Of a stretch of 64,000 nt of DNA, positions 11,476 through 23,422 are shown one piece after another. This DNA comes from Flaccisagitta enflata. Taxonomy: Eukaryota > Chaetognatha > Sagittoidea > Aphragmophora. The stretch spans positions 101,308,001-101,372,000 of the forward strand of contig OZ231126.1 of the NCBI GenBank assembly GCA_965153355.1, given 5' to 3'. The position numbers and the translations under genes are program-made. Below the pieces are notes generated by a model. The model was given only the letters and a program-made list of their open reading frames with translations. It was not told the origin of the DNA and searched no databases. Positions within the stretch are counted from its first letter, which is position 1; each line of letters opens with the position of its first letter.

Positions 11476-11910
11476 TAGTCGCGGGCTAGCGACTCTATAA
11501 GAGGCTTTGTCCCTCCGTCGGTCCGTCGGTCCGTTGGTCTGTCCGCCCGTCCGTTGGTCCGTGAGCACGAGTTGAAAAGTGGAAAAACGTGTTTTTTTTT
11601 AGTCGGGGACTAGCGACTCTATAAGAGGCTTTGTCCGTACGTCGGTCCGTCCGTTGGTTCGTCGGTCCGTCGGTATGTCCGCCCTCCGTTGGTATGTGAA
11701 CACGAGTTGAAGAGTGGGAAAACATGCATTTTTAATCAAGGACTAGCGACTCTATAAGAGGCTTTGTCTGTCCGTCCGTCGGTCCATCCGTTGGTTCGTC
11801 GGTCCGTCGGTATGTCCGCCCTCCGTTGGTATGTGAACACGAGTTGAAAAGTGGAAAAACATGCATCTATAGTCGCGGACTAGCGACTCTATAAAAGGCT
11901 TTGTCCGTTA
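11476..11910 (+). repeat. Tandem array of family A 5' modules
   Basis: Four successive modules of roughly 120-140 bp, each starting tagtcg(c/g)ggactagcgactctataagaggctttgtcc and running through a CCGT-rich core to gtgaacacgagttgaaaagtgg. Modules begin near 11478, 11600, 11738 and 11871. This is head-to-tail amplification of a normally dispersed repeat. Confidence 0.8.
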
Positions 11911-12153
11911 AGGCTGGGATTTGGGCCTCAAGGCTAGGATTTGGGCCTTGAGACTGGGATTTGATGGTGAGGGACGGAGAAGAAGGAGAAGAAGAAGGAG
12001 AAGAAGGAGAAGGAGGAGAAAATTCCCCATATGTATGGAAGCATGGGTCATCGACCCCTTCGGGGCCGCTGCCCTGCTACCCCTTTAACTTCAAGTACAA
12101 CCTACTTAGGCAGAGCACAGGTACCGCTGACCATCTAACGCTTTTGTGGCTAT
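11911..12153 (-). repeat. Family B copy, right part
   Basis: 20-bp units (ggctgggatttgggcctcaa), a gaagaaggagaag stretch, the gtcatcgaccccttcggggccgctgccct block, then ggtaccgctgaccatctaacgc and cttttgtggctatt. The last segment is the reverse complement of the family B start, so B has terminal inverted repeats of about 35 bp. Confidence 0.8.
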
Positions 12154-13081
12154 TATTTTCTTATGGGGAAGTTTCGAATCTCATCCGGCTGATTGGGGCC
12201 TCCAATGAAATTGTCACGGTAACTAAATTTGAAAATTCTCTTTCGTTTGGCGCCAAGCAGAATTATCTAGGACAAATATTTTCCGAGTCATGATGTAATA
12301 ATTAGCCAATGCATGGGTTGAGACAAAAATGAATGTCACAATACAATACTGCAAGGCCCCCCGATAGTCGAGTGAAGCACTCAGGGAGACCATCAAATAG
12401 TTAGATGTGTACAGGAAAAAGCCCGTCGATTTCAAATTGACAGCATTTCCCTTGAATGAGTTAAGATTAGTATAATTTGAACAAATATTCACTGATAAAT
12501 CACTGGAAATAACTCAATTCCTTTCAAATAAATGATTTGGATTATTTCACTAGTTCAAGTAATTATATTTTCATTGATTCACGTTCCTTTTCAGCCTCAA
12601 TGGTCATACCCCTCGTGTTTCACTCTGAGTAATAAAATGCGTATTGACGACAATATGCAAATTAGCTTTTACAACCGCCCCAAGCTAAACGACGACTGTC
12701 TGTCCACGATTACATGTATCCAGAATGCGGTATGACTGATGTACGACCGTGTAGAGCAGGAATGGCATGCGTGGATAGCGCCCCTCGTAGAGATCGCGAA
12801 TGCCATGAACAAGCGATTTTTTAAAAATTTATTTACAAAAAATTCAAATTGAATTTGTTTCGATTTTTTATAATTTTATGTAGAATCAATAAAGGAGTGT
12901 ATCTATGTTTGTTTGAGCATGCAAATACAAGAACACATGTTTATGAGCATAGCTGCTCATTTGTCAGGGTGTTTTTGAGTGTTCTAGCTCATTTAGCTCA
13001 TTTAGCTCAGTGTTTTTCTTTTTTTCTGATTTTCAACGAGATAAATAAAAAAATGATTTGATTTCTGAGTATGCAAATACA
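12154..13081. other. No recognisable feature
   Basis: A/T-rich sequence without coding evidence or recognised repeats. Small open frames (for example 12532-12735) lack any family signature. Confidence 0.5.
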
Positions 13082-13587
13082 AATAGTCGCAAAAGCGTTA
13101 GATGGTACCTGTGCCCTGCCTAAGTAGGTTGTGGTTAAGGTTGAGGGGGGAGCAGGGCAGTGGCCCCGAAGGAGTCAATGACCTATGCTTTCACACGTAT
13201 GGGGATTTTTCTTCTTCCTCCTTCTCCTCCTCCTTCTTCTTTTACATCCCGCCTCTGACTCAGATCCTAACCTCAAGGCCCAAATCCTAGCTTTGAACCC
13301 AAATCCCAGCCTTAACGCACAAATCCCAGCCTTGAGGCCGAAATCCCAGCCTTGAGGTACAAATTCCTGTCTTGGGGATTCAAGGATGGGATTTGGGCCT
13401 CCAGGCTGAGATTTGTGCGTTAAGGCTGGGATTTGGGCCTCAAGGCTAGGATTTGGGCCTTGAGGTTAGGATTTGAGTCAGAGGGGGGATGTAAAAGAAG
13501 AAGGAGGAGGAGAAGGAGAAGGTTAAAAAAATCCCCCATATGTGTGAAAGCATAGGTCATTGACTCCTTCGGGGCCACTGCCCTGCT
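13082..13587 (+). repeat. Family B copy with inverted halves
   Basis: Starts AATAGTCGCAAAAGCGTTAG. It has a ggcagtggccccgaaggagt block and 20-bp units in one orientation (13270-13375), then the other orientation (13385-13480), and ends with the reverse complement block at 13545-13585. The two halves could pair as a long hairpin. Confidence 0.85.
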
Positions 13588-15090
13588 GTTATTTTTGGCC
13601 CAACTCAGGGCAAAACTCCATATTCACCTATGAGATTGGTGGCAAATGGTGCAGATTGTCTGCATTACTGCCAGCTGAGCTATTTGGTATGAAAATAAGT
13701 TGAAATAAGCTGAGCAAACCAAAATTGTATGAAAATAATGATCCCACAGTCTAGACAGGGCATATGCCCTTTAAAATTTTGCTTTGATGGTGGCACTTGC
13801 AAGCCAGCCACGACTATTGGTTCGAGAAATCCGTGCTGGAATTGTTGTGTCAAATTATCCATTTCATATAGTTAAACTTAATTCCATTTTAATAAATCAT
13901 AAAAAGGGTACCATCTTTATTAATATTAGAAATGGAATTCCAATATACTACATGTAAAGACAAAAACTCTAATTATATATCTAGTCTATGTGTGCAGAAA
14001 GATTTTTCTACAAATACGTGATTGAATTATAAGTTTACATTTGTATATTACAATAATATGTAAATGTGTTTGTTGGACCAATAGTCAATCACTCTACTAT
14101 TCTAGGAATGAATAACGATGCCTAGAAACTTAGAAACCATTTTCCACTCCCTACAAAATGACCTCAGTAAGCAGAAACAGGCTATTGCGATGCTGTCACC
14201 ACAATCGTGCATATTCCAGCATTACTGTGTGGTAAAGAATAGATTTGTCCTACAGAGCCCACTTTATGACTACAATATTCACCTATGAGATTGGTGGCAA
14301 ATGAAAGCTCCCCATTGGGGGGGGGGGGGGCCTCCCCCATATAAGGGCTAATTTGTCTTGGGAGGCCCGTATAAACATGTTGTGTTTTCTTGATGCCGTT
14401 TTGTTGCTGCCGTATCTTCCATTACAACTGAATATTGTATTTTTGAGAATATAAAATCCTTTTTTAATTCTTGTTAGTTTGGAACATCATAATCAATGGT
14501 ATATTTAGTTTTAGGTATATATGTCCTAAATTAAGAAAATTAGGACAGTACTTCTTTTTATAATCGTATATGCTCTATTGAATATAGTAATGTTTTTTAA
14601 TCACTTTCAAATGATTGAATTTTCCGCGACTAAAAATGAGGCAATATAATACAATGGCTTGTACAATACAGTGCATCATCAGACGATTAAAAAGGCTGAC
14701 CATTGCAATAAATTGGTCTAAATCATGTGATTTAAAAAAAATCCATTATTCAAAAATTAGAAGTATTCAATGCCACAAATCGCACTTCAATCACTACATT
14801 CAAGCAATTACCCTGCCTAACAAGTAGCGGCTAATCATGCATCATTTCGGTTGCATATTTAATAAGAATAACTCCTGACCAGCAACTGGACAATTAATGC
14901 AATAGAGGTCCAAATACAAGCCTGGGAATGTTCACTTAGAATGTAAGAGGGGTGACTTTTAACCAAAAATGGCTGATCTGAGGCCTTAGAAGATTGATTT
15001 TATATCTGAGATTGCCAATTTTGGACCATAAAGAGATGATTTTAGGTTGTAACCCCCGTGTCCCATAGGACAAATGGACCAATGGATCTC
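13588..15090. other. Non-coding, A/T-rich; one short duplicated motif
   Basis: The phrase attcacctatgagattggtg followed by gcaaatg occurs at 13621-13648 and 14277-14304, and reverse complemented near 22342-22370. This suggests fragments of another dispersed repeat. A G-run lies at 14319-14330. No gene supported. Confidence 0.5.
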
Positions 15091-15096
15091 TCTGTT

Positions 15097-15101
<5 letters not shown>

Positions 15102-15177
<76 letters not shown>

Positions 15178-15200
15178 CTCTCTCGATCTCTCTTTCGCTC
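15102..15200. repeat. (CT)n microsatellite
   Basis: CT run ending in ctcgatctctctcgatctc. An A-run follows at 15243-15260. Confidence 0.95.
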
Positions 15201-15735
15201 TCTTTCTCTTGCTTCAATTTGTCCGTGATTCATTAGTTAAAACAAAAAAAAAAAAAAAAAAGTGAAAAACAAAAAAGCCGTGCGTTAAAGAGTTGAAAGA
15301 GCTCTGCAAATTTGCATAAAGCAGTAACATTAACAAGACATCAGAATTATGTTTTTCATTGGGATATTATTGTACGTAAAATACATACCTTTATTTCAAA
15401 TGGTATCCAACAAACTACTATGGCAAGGTCTAGCCACAAATGTTTTTAAAATATATATTTATATATATTGATACATTAAGGGCTTAGTCCATATCTTAAC
15501 AGTGGTTTCAACAACAGTGTAAAAAAAATTCAAAGACACACGAATGCTCCTTTGCCAACATTTTTCTTCACCATATTTGCAACAGAGCTCTAACATCTAA
15601 CCATAATGATGTTACCTATGAGCTCTCACAACATTGGTATCACTTATTTACTGAATCTCTGTCTCTTTCTGTTTCTCTCTCTCTGTCTCTCTTTCTCTGT
15701 CTCTCTTTCTCTGTCTCTCTTTCTCTGTCTCTCTT

Positions 15736-15788
<53 letters not shown>

Positions 15789-15835
15789 TTTCCTCACATG
15801 TACAGTGGCTATTAATTTGTGAGAATGACAAAGTA
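15201..15835. repeat. A/T-rich spacer and (CT/TCTG)n microsatellite
   Basis: 15300-15600 has no recognised feature. 15657-15784 is ctctgtctctctttctctgt units passing into pure (CT)n. Confidence 0.85.
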
Positions 15836-16013
15836 ACAAGGCCGGATACACAGCCAATACCAGTTAAGGACAAGAGGGCAGGGGCGGAAATATGCGTTTT
15901 CACACTTTTTTGACTCATGGTCACGGACCAACAGACAGACCGACGGACCAATGAACCTATCAACATACCGACCGACACGGCAGGGTGTAGTTGCGTGTCC
16001 ACGACTAAAAAGG
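15836..16013 (-). repeat. Family A copy
   Basis: aacaaggccggatacacagc ... gtgtccacgactaaaaa with a gaccgacggacc core. Confidence 0.85.
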
Positions 16014-16118
16014 TATGCAACCGAAACAAAAGTTGCAAAGATAGCGGTAAAGATTGTATAGTCTATCAAGATCCTACCTAAATATTGTTTCTGACTTTTT
16101 AATGCAATGCTAACAGAA

Positions 16119-16330
16119 ATAACAAGGTCGGATACCCAGCTGCCCTAGTCGCGTGCGGGTGGGCAGGGGCTGTGATGAAATTTAACAATTAGATGGTTGG
16201 GCAGGAGCAGTAACCCCCAAACCACTTGTAAATGCCAAAAAAAAAGTAGGCGTGACCTAAACGTGACCGACGGACCGACCGACAGATGGACAGAGCGGGT
16301 TGTATAGTTGCGTGCACGCGACTAAAAAAA
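16119..16330 (-). repeat. Family A copy, with a second 3' module
   Basis: aacaaggtcggatacccagc ... gcgtgcacgcgactaaaa. It contains two successive gggcagg(a/g)gc modules (16159 and 16200), so it may be two nested copies. Confidence 0.8.
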
Positions 16331-16379
16331 AAAGAAAAAATAAAACCATAGAAAATACAAAACAATTTTTCATTTAACT

Positions 16380-17220
16380 ACATCCCCTTGTTGAAAACAA
16401 TTAAACAAACATTACACAAAAACCAGCCATAGGAAATGGTTTAAATTTGATACACAAATACCTCGTAACATATTCTACCACCGTGCCATGTTTCACACCC
16501 CTCTGCCGCTGAGAACCCCCTTTACCGATGAACAAACGGATGGACCAACTGACCGACAAACCAACCAACCAACCAAACATCAACCAATAACCAACCAAAT
16601 GAAAACGATAAAATAAACATTAGGCAAGAACTAGCTGCAGGAAATGGTTTAAATTTGGTACACAGACCCCATGTTCTACCACTGTTCAATTCCAAGTTTC
16701 GTATTCCTCCTCCGACCCGTTCTATAGGCTCTCCAATCCCTTTCTCCCCTTTACTAATCTTTTTCGCCCAGGGCCGCGTGACCCATCGGCCTCAATCGCC
16801 TTGGCTCCCGCGGTCTTCACTCGCGGTCTTTTTCCAAGGAATGGTGCGGGCAAACGGAGCAAGGGTGGAAATCAAAATTTTGCAGGTAGATGTCTCGTGT
16901 CATGTAGTAGCTCTCTACAAAATTTAAGGCCCATCTGATCATTTCCTCTATAGTCCCCTCGGCCCTCGGTCCCAATTCTCTTGGCCTTGGCCGCCGCAGC
17001 CTCATCTCAACCCATTCTTTGGTTGGGTGTTACGGACAAACGGATGAGGGGAGAAGGTTGAAACTTGGTAGGCAGTTCTCCATCTTCTTTTACCATACCA
17101 CCACCTTCTTCTTATTTTATACCACCACCACTATTACTTCTATGTCTCTCCTCCTCCTCCTCCCCCTTCCCATGTCTTTGATTTCACAACCCTTTTATAA
17201 AGAAATAGGGGGGGGGAGAA
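16380..17220. other. No gene; small internal duplication
   Basis: A segment with gcca/ctagctgcaggaaatggtttaaattt...acaca is present twice (about 16420-16465 and 16627-16672), so part of the stretch is duplicated. GC content is higher near 16690-17010. No coding evidence. Confidence 0.45.
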
Positions 17221-17225
17221 ATATC

Positions 17226-17357
17226 AAGGCCGGATACACGAAATCTTGTCGCGGACGGTTGGACAGGAGCTGTAGTGCAAAAATCACTCAGAATTAAAAA
17301 ATGTGACGGATCTACCGATAGACCGACGGTGTAGAGTCGCGTGTCAGCAACTAAAAA
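17226..17357 (-). repeat. Family A copy
   Basis: aaggccggatacacgaaatc ... gtgtcagcaactaaaaat. Confidence 0.8.
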
Positions 17358-17419
17358 TTTTAAATGCATTTTATGAGTATAACTCCTTTCAAAATAAAGA
17401 GACAACTGGGAACAAGTGA

Positions 17420-17630
17420 CGCGAGGTCACAATATCGTTGCGGACGAGTGGGCAGGGGCATCCAACCCCCATTCACAACCCAAACCACCCCCAACACTCA
17501 AACATTCACAAAAAGTATCAAAAATGCTCGTTTCGTCAAATCGATAACCGCTTCCAACGGACCAATGGACCAACGGATGGACGGATGGACAAAGCCTCCT
17601 ATAAAGTTGCGTATCCGCAACTAAAAACAT
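17420..17630 (-). repeat. Family A subfamily 2 copy
   Basis: A different 3' part (cacaatatcgttgcggacga then gtgggcaggggcatccaaccccc) joined to the usual caaagcctcctataaagttgcg...caactaaaaa 5' end. The same subfamily occurs at 26140-26400. Confidence 0.75.
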
Positions 17631-17652
17631 AAAAAAACAGGTATCAAATTAA

Positions 17653-17820
17653 AATAAGGCCGGATACACGGAAATACAGCCGCGGATGGTTGGGCAGGAG
17701 CAGTAATGCAAAAACTGATCAAAATTCAAAAATGTGACGTACGGACCAATGGACGGACTGACCTACAGACCAACCGACTGACACGGCAAGGTGTAGAGTC
17801 GCGTGTCCGCGACTAAAAAT
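17653..17820 (-). repeat. Family A copy
   Basis: aaggccggatacacggaaat ... gcgtgtccgcgactaaaaat. Confidence 0.85.
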
Positions 17821-17939
17821 GCCCAATAAAACACATTTTGGGACGTTTTCAAACATTCTGCATCTTTCTCAATAAAAAATTTATCAATTTTCCCCTTTTC
17901 AAATTTTCCCTCAAAAATTCCGCCCACAATTTGTAGGTC

Positions 17940-18018
17940 TTAAGAGGGTCAAATTGGGTGTCCAATAGCTTTTTATGGGGTTTTGATGTGTCCAATAGCT
18001 TTTTATGGGGTTTTGATG
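17940..18018. repeat. Tandem duplication, about 31-bp unit
   Basis: gtgtccaatagctttttatg followed by gggttttgat occurs twice in a row. Confidence 0.9.
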
Positions 18019-18352
18019 CTTAGCTATTCATTCCCGTTGAAATCGCGACCTAAAAACTACTTCGAAAATTAAACCATTTTTTTTTTTTTTGCATTTATTT
18101 AGCTTTGAGGGGTGAAATGGGGCATGGCAAGACCCCGGGACCAGCTGGGGAGGTATGTCTTGTCACTTGCTACAAATGCACCATATTTTTTTTTTTAATC
18201 CATCCGCTCCTTGTAGGGGCATTCTGAGCCCTCTATCCATTTAAACGGTCTTTCCCGTTTTTTTTTTTTTTGCCGAAGATCGCTAACAAACTCCTTGGCC
18301 ACGATCGCCCCAGGCTCGGCTCGGCTCCTCTCGGTCATTTCTACGCGTCATT

Positions 18353-18755
18353 TTTAGTCACAAACACGCGACTCTACACCTTGCCGTGTCGGTCGGTCCA
18401 TTGGTCCATCAGTAGGTAACATTTTTGAATTGTGAGAGGTATTTGCATTACTACACCTGTGCAATTGTCCATAACTGGATTGCAGTTTATCTGGTCTTCT
18501 TTGATTCTCTCTTCAAGTTTTTAACCGCAGTTGCATATTTTTTTAGTCGCGTGCTACGTGACTCTATACCCCGCTTTATCGGTCCGTCCGTCCGCCCGTC
18601 CGTCAGTCAGTCCATCCGTCACACTTTACTTTTTTTGTTTTTTTGCGGTTTTTGGAGTCACTGCCCCTGCCTAGATAATGGAGTGACCTCAATTATGGCC
18701 CCTACCCACCTGCACGCGACTGGGGTAGCCATGTATCAGGCCTTGTTTTCTCTCA
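18353..18755 (+). repeat. Two family A copies (one partial)
   Basis: A 5' module at 18353-18430, then a complete copy at 18543-18750 from tagtcgcgtgctacgtgact to catgtatcaggccttgtt. Confidence 0.8.
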
Positions 18756-19039
18756 TTCCCATTTGGGTCACATGCACATGACTCTACACCCCACCTCGAA
18801 TATATTCACTGGTACAAAACATTTTCATCTATTTCTATCTATGTCTATCCCCCCTCTCTTGCTGCTTATCTGTCTCTCTCTCTCACTCTCTCTCTCCTCT
18901 TCATATCATGCATCCTTAATCCTGACTTTCAACTTTGATTCTATTGGATCTTGCAAATTCCTACCATATTTAAGCGGCCTTGTCTGTTTTTGAGGGTAAA
19001 AAGACAAAAAGAAGATGTACTAAGCAAATCCGCTCATTT

Positions 19040-19158
<119 letters not shown>

Positions 19159-19395
19159 AACTTTCTACGCTCGACTTTCAAATTTCTATTGCAGTCTTTT
19201 GCATCTTCGCCCCAAATCCCTACTCTCGACGCGTAACATCAATGTATTAATTAGAAAGAAATTTTGAAATTTTAAAACTTTCTCCCTCTCAATTTCCCCC
19301 CCCCCCCCCTTCTCGATTGAGGTTCTCCGACTAAAAATGCTTTTTTCTCTTGAGTGAGGGATATTCTTCCACTTCTCATATATAGGGAAATAGAA

Positions 19396-19600
19396 ACATG
19401 CATGCACATGACTCTACAACCCGCTTTGTCCGACATTTGATTGATCGGTTGGTGAGTTGGTCACACTTTACTTTTTTTTTTTTTTTTTTTTTGATTTTAC
19501 GTCTTTTACCTCACTGCTCCTGCTCAAATGGTCTGGTGACCTCGAATATGGCCCCTGCCCACCCGCACGCGACTTCGGTAGCCGTGTATCCGGCCTTGGT
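19396..19600 (+). repeat. Family A copy
   Basis: catgcacatgactctacaac ... cgcgacttcggtagccgtgt and atccggccttgg, with a T-run at 19470-19492. Confidence 0.8.
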
Positions 19601-19914
19601 ATTCTGACGAAAGCGCTCACCAAAACGGATTCACCTCATATCTCTTACATTTTCAAAAAAGGCGTTTCATCCTAATACTGCTCTCATATGTAAACGCTTT
19701 GAGCCTCAGGAACAACATTTTTCCCAAGTGGTATATCATTTAAACAATTTCTAATTCTCACCAATGTTTTTTAATATCACTTTTAGAAATAAAATAATTT
19801 TTACTATAGGGGAATGTAGACTTTTGTCGTAAATTGGGCCAATAATAACACGGGCAGCCCCTTGTCTTATACATAGATGTTGCAACAACGCTACTTTTCG
19901 TCACGATACATTTC

Positions 19915-20575
19915 TGTTTTCCGCTCCTGCCCACCTGTCCACAACTGGGGGGAGTGTATACAGCCTTGTTATTTGCGGACACGCAACTGACAAGTCTCTC
20001 CATCCATCAGCACAGCTAAAAAAATTGGAATAACAAGCCTTACAGATCCTTTTTGGGCGTCGGGCCCTAAGAACCCATGTCCAGTAGAACACAGGGGGGG
20101 GAAGAATTTCCAAATGTCCATCCTTCTGTCCACCCCCCTCCATTGGCCATCAACGCCTCAAAATTGCCCTTCCAGCCCTCAATTCAGTTTGCTAGGCCTA
20201 GAATAAGCAGCCAGCCAGCCTCACATCTGTCCTCCAAATCTCAAATCTGACCTCTAAATCTCAAATCTGCCTCTCAAAATCTTCAATCAACCCTCTAATC
20301 AAGTTAGCCCTTTGTGGCTGAAATTGGCCTTCCAAACCACAAATCTGCTCTCCAAGCCTCAATTCTGCCCTTCAGCCTTCAAATATGCCTTCAATTCCCT
20401 AGATCAGTCATCTACAGCCTGAAATATGACCCCTCTGGACATCTGGAAATTTCTTCCCCCTATATTCTAAAGGATTTCGGTCCGCTGTCCTCCTCTCAAT
20501 CATCTTCTTCACTGAATCACTCCCAAAAGGGCATTGGTTACCACTAACTATGTGTGATCCATGGAGAACTAGGGG
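19915..20575. repeat. Family C copy, preceded by a family A fragment
   Basis: 19920-19990 carries ctcctgcccacctgtccaca...cagccttgtt (A type). From about 20050 a family C copy runs: gggcgtcgggccctaagaac, ccagtagaacacaggg, then 20-bp-scale units of the cctccaaatctcaaatctg type (20150-20420), ending gggcattggttaccactaac tatgtgtgatccatgg. A G-run follows at 20573-20588. Confidence 0.75.
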
Positions 20576-20756
20576 GGGGGGGGGGGGCGCTTCATTCTCC
20601 TTGGTGCCAAATGAAAGACAATAATCAAACTCAATTCCTTATTAATTTCAATTGAGGGGCCATTGGTTTGATTGATTTCTTAATTTATGATGACAAAATG
20701 AAAACCATGAGTGTCTGAAATATGTTGGAAAGTTCAAAACTAACTACAACATTTTG

Positions 20757-20986
20757 AGTCGCGTGCTACGCGACTCTACAACCGCTTTGTTGGTCTGTCC
20801 GTCCGTTTGATGGTCCGCCCGTCCGTCGGTCCATCCGTCCATCGGTCCATCCATCCATCACACTTTACTTTTTTTGGGTTTTAGGTTTTTTGGCTTCATT
20901 GCTCCTACCCAAATGATCCGTTGACCTCAATTACGGCCCCTGCCCACCCACATGCGACTGGGTTAGCCGTGTATCCAGCCTTGTTC
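20757..20986 (+). repeat. Family A copy, near full length
   Basis: gagtcgcgtgctacgcgact ... gttagccgtgtatccagcct tgtt, with (gtccgtcc)n core. Confidence 0.88.
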
Positions 20987-22340
20987 CCAACAACCTCTGA
21001 CATCGGAGCTTAAACTTCTTCATGTCTTGTGCCTTTTAAACAACTGGCTCCAAGTCATACTATATTGGTGAAAACAATTATCGACTTTGAAAAAGTACTG
21101 TTCCTAAAGAATAAAGCTGTAGACCCCAGATTGGTTTGTGTGAAATGTCAAAATCTTCAAAATGCGACCAATGTAAAGTGTTTTGCCTTGTCCATTTAGG
21201 TGCAGCATTCTTTTAAATTGGATGCTACTTTAAACCACTGTCGCGTTTCTTTCCGCCAAGATGGTAAACTGACCAAATTCAATGCATCCCAAAAAATCAC
21301 ATTTTAATCATCCTGCAGTCTGGACCCAGCGGTGTCTTTCCATTAAATGGTACAGTGGTCCATAAGTCAATCCCCTTTTTACTTTTCAAGCCTTCAAAAC
21401 CTTCCTGAGCTAACTAACTTCTGTGCAAATGCACTAATGAATTTTTCTACCACTGATCCTGCCCACCCATGTTTTTTTTTTTTGCCAATATTATAAAAAT
21501 TGTACAAAGCGCAGATTATTTAATTGTTTTTGTTGTTGTTGCGCTATCTTTAATTATTTGCGGTTTTTAGCCTCACTGCTCCTGTCCAAATAATCAAATG
21601 ACCTCAAATACGGCCCCGGCCCCCGCACGGAACTGGGGTAGCCGTGTATCCGGCCTTGTTTAATAAGGGTGCCTGGTTGAAGTTTTGGTAGGGGAGGTGG
21701 TGCAACTCACTGATAGCTGGAAACATCGCATATCACAATTGATGGTACTGTAATCATACATAGAATGAATCACAATTTTCTTCAAACGAGAAAGCATTTA
21801 TTTCTGTAGATCATTTATACAATCACAAATGAGAAGTATTGCTTGTTATTACATCAGAGAAAAACTGTCGTAAATTCTTGGGAACGACAATAACAAAGAA
21901 GTGGTACCCAGTTACAAGGCTCACACTTTATCAGTCATTAAAAATTTTGCTTCCCTGGCCTTGAGAAAAATATAAATGTTTGCGCAAATTGATGCTGAGA
22001 TATTTTCTACATTCCTGTTTCAAAATTCAAGCTAGAAAGGAAAAGGATCATACCTCAGAAATGAGGCTAAATTCAGCTAAAAATGTACGACTGAAAAAAG
22101 CGAAATGAATAAAAGAGACATTTCAAATAGTATCTAAGACAATTTCTGGTGTATTTGGAACAATTGTAACAACAATATAAACACTATCTTTTGTTAGAAT
22201 GCTGCAGTCATAATCTGTTTATGAACTGTTAATTCTTAAAAAAATAAAAAAAAGGACCTTTTTCAACTAATTTTTATCAGTTGCAGTAAGGTAAGGAATC
22301 TAAATCATAGATTTTTGGAAAGATATTAGAAACAGCTTTT
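20987..22340. other. No gene; one family A 3' end
   Basis: 21560-21660 carries a family A 3' end (ggtagccgtgtatccggcct tgtt). The rest shows no coding signal. Confidence 0.5.
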
Positions 22341-22439
22341 ATTTGCCACCAGTCTCATAGGTGAGTTTTGCACTGAGTTGGGCCAAGACTAACACTGGGG
22401 CAGACCCCTTTCCTACACATGGATGTTGCAACAATGCTA

Positions 22440-23090
22440 CTTTTTTAGTTGCGAACACGCAACTCTATAAGGGCCTTTGGCCGTCTCTCCATCCATCAAC
22501 ACAACTTCAAAATTGGAATAAGAAGCGTTTCCAATGCTTTTTGGGCAGCGGCACCAAAGGACGATGTCCTGTAAAACAAAGGGGGGAATTTCTAAACGTC
22601 AGTCCTTTTGTGACTATTGTACATCCCTCAATCCATCATTTTGTCCATCCTTCAATCTGTTCTTTCATCCATCCCCCCCCCCCATTGGCACAAAATCGCC
22701 CTCCCAGTCCTCAATTTAGCCCTTCAGACCTCAAATAAATCTGCTAGGCTTCAAATCAGTTACCCCCAACTTTAAATTTGACCTCCAAATCTCAAATCTG
22801 CCCTCTAGACCTTCAATTAACCCTCTAAGCATCAAATTAGTCCTCTTTGGCTCAAATTTGCCCTCCAATCCTCAAATCTACTCTCCAACCTTCAAATATA
22901 CCTTTACTGCCCTAAATGAGTCATTTGCAACCTTATGTATGTCCCCTCAGGACGTCTAGAAATTTCCCCTGTATTCTACAGAATATTGACCCTTTGGGGC
23001 TGCTGCCCGGCTCTCACTTCACTTTTTTACTGACAGGGCATCGAGTACCGCTTACCATGTGCGATCCATGGATGACTAAATGTGTATGTC
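22440..23090. repeat. Family A 5' fragment joined to family C copy
   Basis: 22444-22490 ttttagttgcgaacacgcaa ctctataag (A type), then gggcagcggcaccaaaggac gatgtcctgtaaaacaaagg, tccgtcc-like core, ctcaaat units (22690-22920) and the terminal gggcatcgagtaccgcttac catgtgcgatccatggatga. Confidence 0.8.
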
Positions 23091-23422
23091 ACCAGCTGCA
23101 TCACCAACTTCAATACCAATTTCACTACCGGCCACATTTCCATCTCTCATCGCTGTTTTATTCTCCGGAAATATCACACATTAAAAACTTTTCGTGTTCG
23201 GGTATATCAAATAACTAGAGGAGATATCATAAACATGCGACAATAACGCCATAAACATGTTCTAATACAAAAAAAAAATCATCTCAAATCAAATCCGGCA
23301 TCAGGAAATTTTTAAAGGTAATATCCTAAAATTAACTTTCAGTCTAACCAATACCCTATTTTCCAACTGAAATAGGGTTTAAAACCATTTGGTACATGTT
23401 GCGAAAAGTTCTCATAGCCAAG
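23091..23422. other. 3' flank of the first cargo gene
   Basis: A/T-rich. AATAAA-like motifs are not convincing on the minus strand. No other feature. Confidence 0.4.
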
